Below the pieces are notes generated by a model. That model made no database searches. It saw nothing but the letters and a program-made list of their open reading frames with translations, and had not been told where the DNA came from. A DNA stretch of 19,283 nucleotides from RECO01 sp050485385. GTDB lineage: Bacteria; Pseudomonadota; Alphaproteobacteria; Geminicoccales; Geminicoccaceae. Each line of letters opens with the position of its first letter. Within the stretch, counting starts at the first letter, position 1. A program made the position numbers and the translations under genes. Positions 14,836 through 19,283 of this stretch are shown piece by piece. The stretch is from positions 1 through 19,283 of the forward strand of contig JBJHBG010000097.1 of the NCBI GenBank assembly GCA_050485385.1, read 5' to 3'.

Positions 14836-15800
14836 GCCCCGCGCGGCTGGGGCGGGCGTTCGAGCGACTGTTGCAACGTCTCGGCCAACGCGCGACCTGG
14901 TTCCTCGCCGCCGGCATCTTCCTCGGCGTGGCCATCCCGCCGCTCGCAGCGCTGGCGCGGCCGTTCCTCACGCTCGCCATCTTCGTTCTGATGCTGGTGA
15001 CGCTCTTGCGCATCGACCCGGAGGCGCTGCGCGTCGCTTTCGGACGCCCGCTGCTGGTCGTCGCCACGGTCGCTTGGGTCCTCGTGGTGATGCCGCTGGT
15101 CCTCGCCCCGATGCTGCGCTTCGGCGGTCTCGACGGTTTTCTCGGCGATCACCTGCTGATGACGGCCGCTTCGGCACCGATCGTGAGTGCCGCTGCGTTC
15201 GCGCTGCTGCTCGGCCTCGATGCCGCCTTCGCCCTTGCCGTCGGCGTCGTCGCCACCGTCCTCCTACCGTTCACGCTGCCGCTCCTGGCGGGCCTCCTAC
15301 TCGGCGTCGACCTGCCGCTCTCGCCGCTCGATCTCTGGCTGCGCCTGCTGCTCCTCATCGGCGGTGCCGCCCTGGTGGCTAGTCTGATCCGTCACCGCGC
15401 GGGCCAAGCCTGGGTCGCTCGTCAAGCAGCGGCCTTGGACGGCCTCGCCGTGGTGGCCTTGCTCGCCTTCGGCCTCGCCGTGATGGATGGCGTGGCGCTG
15501 ACCGCGTGGCGTGAGCCGGGCTTCGCGCTCGCCTGTCTGGTCGCGACCTTCGCGCTCGCCCTCGGCCTCATGCTGACCGGCACGTTGCTCTTCCTCGGCT
15601 GCGGCCGCCGCACCGCCGGCACCATCGGCCTCCTGTCGGGGTTCAACAATTTCGGCGTGGTGGTGGCGGCGATGGGCGCCGCCGCCACCGATGCCACCGT
15701 CGTGTACCTGGGCATCGCGCAGTTCCCGATCTACCTTCTGCCCCTGATACTGAAGCCGCTGCTGCTCCGCATCCAGCGCAACCGAAGAGGCCCGCCGTGA
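14832..15800 (+). CDS. Bile acid:sodium symporter-like (BASS/SBF) membrane transporter
   Basis: This is a 322-residue integral membrane protein with about nine or ten hydrophobic segments and very few charged residues after residue 20. The repeat layout, the HLLMTAASAPIVSAAAFALL segment (about 107-126) and the GFNNFGVVVAAMG motif near 270-282, which resembles the second crossover helix with Asn-rich loop, suggest the BASS/SBF-like fold. Such proteins import organic anions with Na+; the substrate here cannot be read from sequence and bile acids are unlikely. The ATG at 14832 has no strong ribosome site. The stop overlaps the start of the DUF924 gene as GTGA, so the two are probably co-translated. 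The family call is moderately secure, the function is not. Confidence 0.75.
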   Translation: MSPARLGRAFERLLQRLGQRATWFLAAGIFLGVAIPPLAALARPFLTLAIFVLMLVTLLRIDPEALRVAFGRPLLVVATVAWVLVVMPLVLAPMLRFGGLDGFLGDHLLMTAASAPIVSAAAFALLLGLDAAFALAVGVVATVLLPFTLPLLAGLLLGVDLPLSPLDLWLRLLLLIGGAALVASLIRHRAGQAWVARQAAALDGLAVVALLAFGLAVMDGVALTAWREPGFALACLVATFALALGLMLTGTLLFLGCGRRTAGTIGLLSGFNNFGVVVAAMGAAATDATVVYLGIAQFPIYLLPLILKPLLLRIQRNRRGPP

Positions 15801-16345
15801 CCCAGCCCGGTGCCCGAGCCCTGCTCGCTTTCTGGTTCGGCGAGCTGACGCCAAAGCAGTGGTTCACCGCCGACGATGCCGTCGACGCCACGTTGCGCGA
15901 GCGCTTCGACGACCTGCCCGACGCCGGGCTGGACGGCCGTCTGGATGGCTGGACGGCGACCGCCGACGGCGCGCTCGCCCTGGTCCTGGTGCTCGACCAA
16001 CTCCCCCGCAACCTCTACCGCGGCACCGCCCGCGCCTTCGCCTACGATGCCAAGGCGCGCGAGGTGGCGAGGCAGGCGGTGGGGCTCGGCTTCGACCACG
16101 CGGTGGCCGCCGAGCGCCAGGTCTTCTTCTACCTGCCCTTCGAGCACAGCGAGGCGTTGGCCGACCAGGACTGGTCGGTCGCGCTGATCACGCCCTTGGG
16201 CAACGACGTCTACACCGACTACGCGGAGCGTCACCGCGACGTCATCCGCCGCTTCGGCCGCTTCCCCCACCGCAACGCCGCCCTCGGCCGGCCCTCCACC
16301 GCCGGGGAAAAGGACTATCTGGCCCAACCCGGCGCCGGCTTCTGA
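15797..16345 (+). CDS. DUF924 family protein
   Basis: This is a 182-residue soluble, probably helical protein of the DUF924 family (TPR-like fold; biochemical role not established). Family marks are LLAFWFGELTPKQWFTADDA near the N-terminus, LALVLVLDQLPRNLYRGTAR (about 60-79), AFAYDAKAREVARQA, and VFFYLPFEHSEALADQD (about 109-125), then GRFPHRNAALGR near the end. The start is a GTG overlapping the stop of the upstream transporter gene, implying a two-gene unit. A conserved partnership with this kind of transporter is not known to me. A hairpin region and tkt follow. Confidence 0.88.
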   Translation: MTQPGARALLAFWFGELTPKQWFTADDAVDATLRERFDDLPDAGLDGRLDGWTATADGALALVLVLDQLPRNLYRGTARAFAYDAKAREVARQAVGLGFDHAVAAERQVFFYLPFEHSEALADQDWSVALITPLGNDVYTDYAERHRDVIRRFGRFPHRNAALGRPSTAGEKDYLAQPGAGF

Positions 16346-16355
16346 GGAGAAGGAG

Positions 16356-16409
16356 GGGAGCAGGGGACCTCGAGCCCCCCGCACCGTTTCGAACGATGCT
16401 CGGGGCTCG
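16356..16409 (+). repeat. Inverted-repeat region between DUF924 gene and tkt
   Basis: CGAGCCCC (16371-16378) pairs exactly with GGGGCTCG (16402-16409) around a 23-nt loop. The upstream GGGG (16363-16366) can instead pair with CCCC of the same left arm, so two structures compete. The segment opens with GGGAGCAGGGG (16356-16366), the same 11-mer found at the terminator after rpe. It may terminate the upstream unit; a second small repeat CGGATC/GATCCG follows at 16421-16437. The tkt promoter should lie nearby but no clear hexamers were seen. Confidence 0.4.
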
Positions 16410-16513
16410 ACTTTGCGGCACGGATCGGGATGATCCGCGCCAGCCGGCTTGCGACCGGATCCCGAAGCTGGTCGGGCGTGCACAGCGCGGCCGACGTCCC
16501 CGCGGAGAGCTCG

Positions 16514-18532
16514 ATGTCTTCGTCTACCGTCACCGCGCCAGAGGTGCCGACCGTTCCCCACCGTGAGATGGCCAACGCGCTGCGTGCGCTGGCGATGGAT
16601 GCGGTGCAGCAGGCCAATTCCGGCCATCCGGGCATGCCCATGGGCATGGCCGACGTGGCGACGGTGCTGTTCACGCGCTTTTTGAAGTTCGACGCCGCGG
16701 CACCGCACTGGGCCGACCGCGACCGCTTCGTGCTCTCCGCCGGCCACGGCTCCATGCTGCTCTACGGCTTGCTCCACCTGACCGGCTATCGCGACATGAC
16801 GCTCGACGAGCTGAAGCGCTTTCGCCAGCTCGGCAGCCGGACGGCCGGGCATCCGGAATACGGCCACGCCGACGGCATCGAGACGACGACCGGTCCCTTG
16901 GGGCAGGGCCTCGCCAACGCCGTGGGGATGGCGCTCGCCGAGCGCCTGCTCGCCGCCCGTTTCGGTGACGACGTGGTCGACCACCACACCTACGTGATCG
17001 CCGGTGACGGCTGTCTCATGGAGGGCATCAGCCACGAGGCGATCTCGCTCGCGGGGCATCTCCGCCTCGCCAAGTTGATCGTGCTGTTCGACGACAACGG
17101 CATCTCCATCGACGGCAAGGTCGACCTGGCTTGCAGCGACGACCAGCTGGCCCGCTTCTCCGCCTCCGGCTGGCACGTCCAGGCCGTCGACGGCCACGAC
17201 CCGGACGCCGTGGCGGCGGCCATCGAGGCGGCGCGCGCCAGCGACCGGCCAAGCCTCGTCGCCTGCAAGACGGTGATCGGCTTCGGCGCACCGACCAAGC
17301 AGGGCACCGCCGCGACGCACGGCTCACCGCTCGGTGCCGAGGAGATCGGCCGTGCGCGCGAGACCCTCGGCTGGGCGCATCCCCCCTTCGAGGTGCCGGA
17401 GCGGGTCCGCGCCGCGTGGCGGGCGGCTGGCGCGCGCGGGCAGGAGGCACGTGCGGCCTGGGTGCGGCGCCTCGATGCCCTGCCGGTCGAGCGCCGCGCC
17501 GAGTGGGAGCGGACGCAACGTGGCGATCTCCCCGAAGGTTTCGGCGCCACCCTCGCGGCGATCAAGACCAGCCTCGCCCAGAACCCGCCGACCGTGGCTA
17601 CGCGCAAGGCGAGCCAGGACGTGCTGGAGGTGCTGACCGAGGCGGTGCCGGAGTTGATCGGCGGCTCGGCCGACCTTACCGGGTCCAACAACACCAAGAC
17701 GAAGGCGACGGCTCCGGTGACGCCGGACGACTTCGCCGGGCGCTACGTCTATTACGGCGTGCGCGAGCACGGCATGGCGGCGGCGATGAACGGCCTCGCC
17801 CTGCATGGCGGGCTCATCCCGTATGGCGGCACGTTCCTCGTCTTCGCCGACTACTGCCGCCCGGCGATCCGCCTCGCCGCGTTGAGCCATCTGCGGGTCG
17901 TCTTCGTGCTCACCCACGATTCCATCGGTCTCGGCGAGGACGGACCGACGCATCAGCCGGTCGAGCATCTGGCGAGCCTGCGCGCCATCCCCAACCTCCT
18001 CGTCATGCGGCCGGGCGACGCCATGGAGACGGCGGAGTGCTGGGCGGCGGCCCTGGAGCAGAAGGGGCGCCCGACCGTGCTGGCCTTGACCCGTCAGAAC
18101 CTGACGCCGTTCCGCCTGGAGGCAACGCCCGAGAACCTGTGCGCCAGGGGGGGGTACGTGGTCGCGGGCGACGACGACCGCGACCTGACGCTCTTGGCCA
18201 CCGGCTCCGAGGTCGGCACGGCGCTTGCCGCGCGCGATCTCCTCCAGGCCAAGGGTAAGGCCGTCGCCGTGGTCTCCATGCCGTCCTTCGAGCTGTTCGA
18301 GGAACAGGACGCGGCCTATCGGGCGAGCGTGCTCGGCAGCGCCCCGCGCCTCGCCGTGGAGGCGGCCGTACCCTTCGGCTGGACGCGCTACGTGGCGAGC
18401 GAGGCCCATGTCGTCGGCATGACCTCGTTCGGCGCGTCGGCGCCGGCAAGCGACCTCTTCCGCCATTTCGGCATCACTGCGGAGGCGGTGACGGCGCGCG
18501 CCGAAGCGCTGCTCGAGGGTGCCGGCGGATGA
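16514..18532 (+). CDS. tkt: Transketolase
   Basis: Transketolase moves two-carbon ketol units between sugar phosphates using thiamine diphosphate and Mg2+, in the pentose phosphate pathway and the Calvin cycle. The product is 672 residues, the usual length. SGHPGMPMGMAD lies at 36-47, SAGHGSMLLYGLLHLTGY at 75-92, and the TPP/Mg motif starts at GDG (164-166) and closes at Asn195 in LFDDNGISIDG. The catalytic glutamate is Glu418 in YYGVREHGMAAAMNG, and GLGEDGPTHQPVEH is at 472-485. The ATG at 16514 has GGAG 6 nt upstream; an in-frame ATG at 16430 would add a non-conserved 28-residue tail through the hairpin region. The gene overlaps rpe by ATGA. A run of eight G (18147-18154) lies in frame. It could equally be named cbbT if it serves CO2 fixation. 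Confidence 0.97.
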   Translation: MSSSTVTAPEVPTVPHREMANALRALAMDAVQQANSGHPGMPMGMADVATVLFTRFLKFDAAAPHWADRDRFVLSAGHGSMLLYGLLHLTGYRDMTLDELKRFRQLGSRTAGHPEYGHADGIETTTGPLGQGLANAVGMALAERLLAARFGDDVVDHHTYVIAGDGCLMEGISHEAISLAGHLRLAKLIVLFDDNGISIDGKVDLACSDDQLARFSASGWHVQAVDGHDPDAVAAAIEAARASDRPSLVACKTVIGFGAPTKQGTAATHGSPLGAEEIGRARETLGWAHPPFEVPERVRAAWRAAGARGQEARAAWVRRLDALPVERRAEWERTQRGDLPEGFGATLAAIKTSLAQNPPTVATRKASQDVLEVLTEAVPELIGGSADLTGSNNTKTKATAPVTPDDFAGRYVYYGVREHGMAAAMNGLALHGGLIPYGGTFLVFADYCRPAIRLAALSHLRVVFVLTHDSIGLGEDGPTHQPVEHLASLRAIPNLLVMRPGDAMETAECWAAALEQKGRPTVLALTRQNLTPFRLEATPENLCARGGYVVAGDDDRDLTLLATGSEVGTALAARDLLQAKGKAVAVVSMPSFELFEEQDAAYRASVLGSAPRLAVEAAVPFGWTRYVASEAHVVGMTSFGASAPASDLFRHFGITAEAVTARAEALLEGAGG

Positions 18533-19200
18533 CGGCGGCCGACGTCCTCATCGCCCCCTCGCTGCTCGCCGCCGACTTCGCCCGACTGGGCGACGAGGTG
18601 GAGGCGGTGGACGCGGCGGGCGCCGACTGGCTGCACTTGGACGTGATGGACGGCCACTTCGTGCCCAACATCACCTTCGGCCCGGACGTGATCCGCGCCA
18701 TCCGCCCCCGCAGCGCCAAGGTCTTCGACTGCCATTTGATGATCCAGCCGGCCGACCCGTTCGTTGCCGCCTTTGCCGCTGCCGGTTGCGACGTGATCAC
18801 CGTCCACGCCGAGGCCGGTCCGCACCTGGACCGCACGCTCCAGGCGATCAAGGGTCTCGGCAAACGGGCCGGTGTGGCGCTCACACCGTCCACGCCGCCC
18901 GACACCCTCCTCTACGTCCTCGACAAGGTCGACCTCGTGCTCGTCATGACGGTCAATCCGGGCTTCGGCGGTCAAGCCTTCCTGCCGGCGCAGCTCGAAA
19001 AGATCCGCCGGGTGCGGGCGATGATCGGCCACCGCCCGATCCGCCTCCAGGTCGACGGCGGCATCGACGCCAGGACGGCGCGCGACGTGGTGCGGGCCGG
19101 CGCCGACGTGCTGGTCGCCGGTTCGGCGATCTTCAAGGCGGCCGACTACGGCGAGGCGATCCGAGCCCTCCGGTCCGACCCGGCGACGGTCGCCGTCTGA
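18529..19200 (+). CDS. rpe: Ribulose-phosphate 3-epimerase
   Basis: Rpe interconverts ribulose 5-phosphate and xylulose 5-phosphate in the pentose phosphate and Calvin pathways. The product is 223 residues with a full (beta/alpha)8 barrel. Metal ligands are visible as His36 and Asp38 (WLHLDVMDGHFVPN), His69 (FDCHLMI) and Asp176 (LQVDGGID). The phosphate-binding loops TVNPGFGGQ (141-149) and VAGSAIF (196-202) are intact. APSLLAADFARLG at the N-terminus is typical. The ATG overlaps the tkt stop, so both are made from one message and act in the same sugar-phosphate exchange; cbbE would be an alternative name. A strong hairpin follows about 40 nt after the stop. Confidence 0.98.
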   Translation: MTAADVLIAPSLLAADFARLGDEVEAVDAAGADWLHLDVMDGHFVPNITFGPDVIRAIRPRSAKVFDCHLMIQPADPFVAAFAAAGCDVITVHAEAGPHLDRTLQAIKGLGKRAGVALTPSTPPDTLLYVLDKVDLVLVMTVNPGFGGQAFLPAQLEKIRRVRAMIGHRPIRLQVDGGIDARTARDVVRAGADVLVAGSAIFKAADYGEAIRALRSDPATVAV

Positions 19201-19239
19201 GCGCCGGTGAACGTGCCCACAGATTGCGATGCAAGGGAG

Positions 19240-19260
19240 CAGGGGGCTTTTGGCCCCCTG
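19240..19260 (+). terminator. Hairpin terminator after tkt-rpe
   Basis: CAGGGGGC (19240-19247) pairs perfectly with GCCCCCTG (19253-19260) around the loop TTTTG. The stem is strong, but the downstream sequence (GACCGCC) has no T-run, so it is an atypical intrinsic terminator or a transcript-stabilising hairpin. Confidence 0.55.
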
Positions 19261-19283
19261 GACCGCCGGCTGACGGCCAAGGC

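Noticed and set aside
16430..16513. Upstream ATG start for tkt at 16430
   Set aside because: The extra 28 residues run through an inverted-repeat region, lack family similarity and have a poorer ribosome site than the ATG at 16514.
1..19283. CRISPR array, tRNA/rRNA, transposase or phage genes
   Set aside because: No regularly spaced repeats, tRNA-like cloverleaf, rRNA sequence or mobile-element protein was recognised anywhere in the window.

Overview
This window is high-GC DNA with dense, tightly packed genes. It carries part of the photosynthesis gene cluster of a purple (bacteriochlorophyll-containing) bacterium, followed by ordinary chromosomal genes. The bchFNBH order, the divergent ppaA-ppsR-bchG-(PucC-like MFS)-bchP block, the alphaproteobacterial-type D-Ala-D-Ala carboxypeptidase with a SPOR tail, and the purB and tkt-rpe sequences suggest an alphaproteobacterium, perhaps near Rhodospirillales/Geminicoccales. 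The lineage is an inference without any marker gene.

Left arm (1-5463, minus strand): a leftward operon bchF-bchN-bchB-bchH. The genes overlap or nearly touch: bchF/bchN share an ATGA, bchN/bchB are 3 nt apart, and bchB/bchH overlap by about 29 nt. bchH runs off the window. Together they hydrate the 3-vinyl group (BchF), reduce protochlorophyllide in the dark (BchNB, with BchL elsewhere) and insert Mg into protoporphyrin IX (BchH).

Centre (5464-5890): a divergent control region. It holds two 34-bp composite elements, each built of two overlapping PpsR/CrtJ-like palindromes. Candidate -35 hexamers (TTGACA) sit at the two outer edges, facing outward. A leader of roughly 220 nt precedes ppaA.

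Right arm (5891-11725, plus strand): ppaA/aerR (cobalamin/heme-type antirepressor), ppsR/crtJ (PAS-HTH repressor), bchG (bacteriochlorophyll synthase), a PucC/LhaA-family membrane protein and bchP (geranylgeranyl reductase). This looks like one operon in which the regulators are co-transcribed with the last steps of pigment synthesis. The PpsR here lacks the cysteines used for redox control in Rhodobacter.

Flank (11736-19283): a convergent hairpin ends the cluster. Then come a penicillin-binding D,D-carboxypeptidase fused to SPOR and purB (both minus), a divergent region with a CTAG palindrome, a BASS-like transporter coupled to a DUF924 protein, and tkt-rpe (pentose phosphate/Calvin cycle) ending in a strong hairpin. 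No tRNA, rRNA, CRISPR array, transposase or prophage gene was seen. I found no clearly unprecedented system. The most unusual features are the operator architecture and the cysteine-free DNA-binding end of PpsR.
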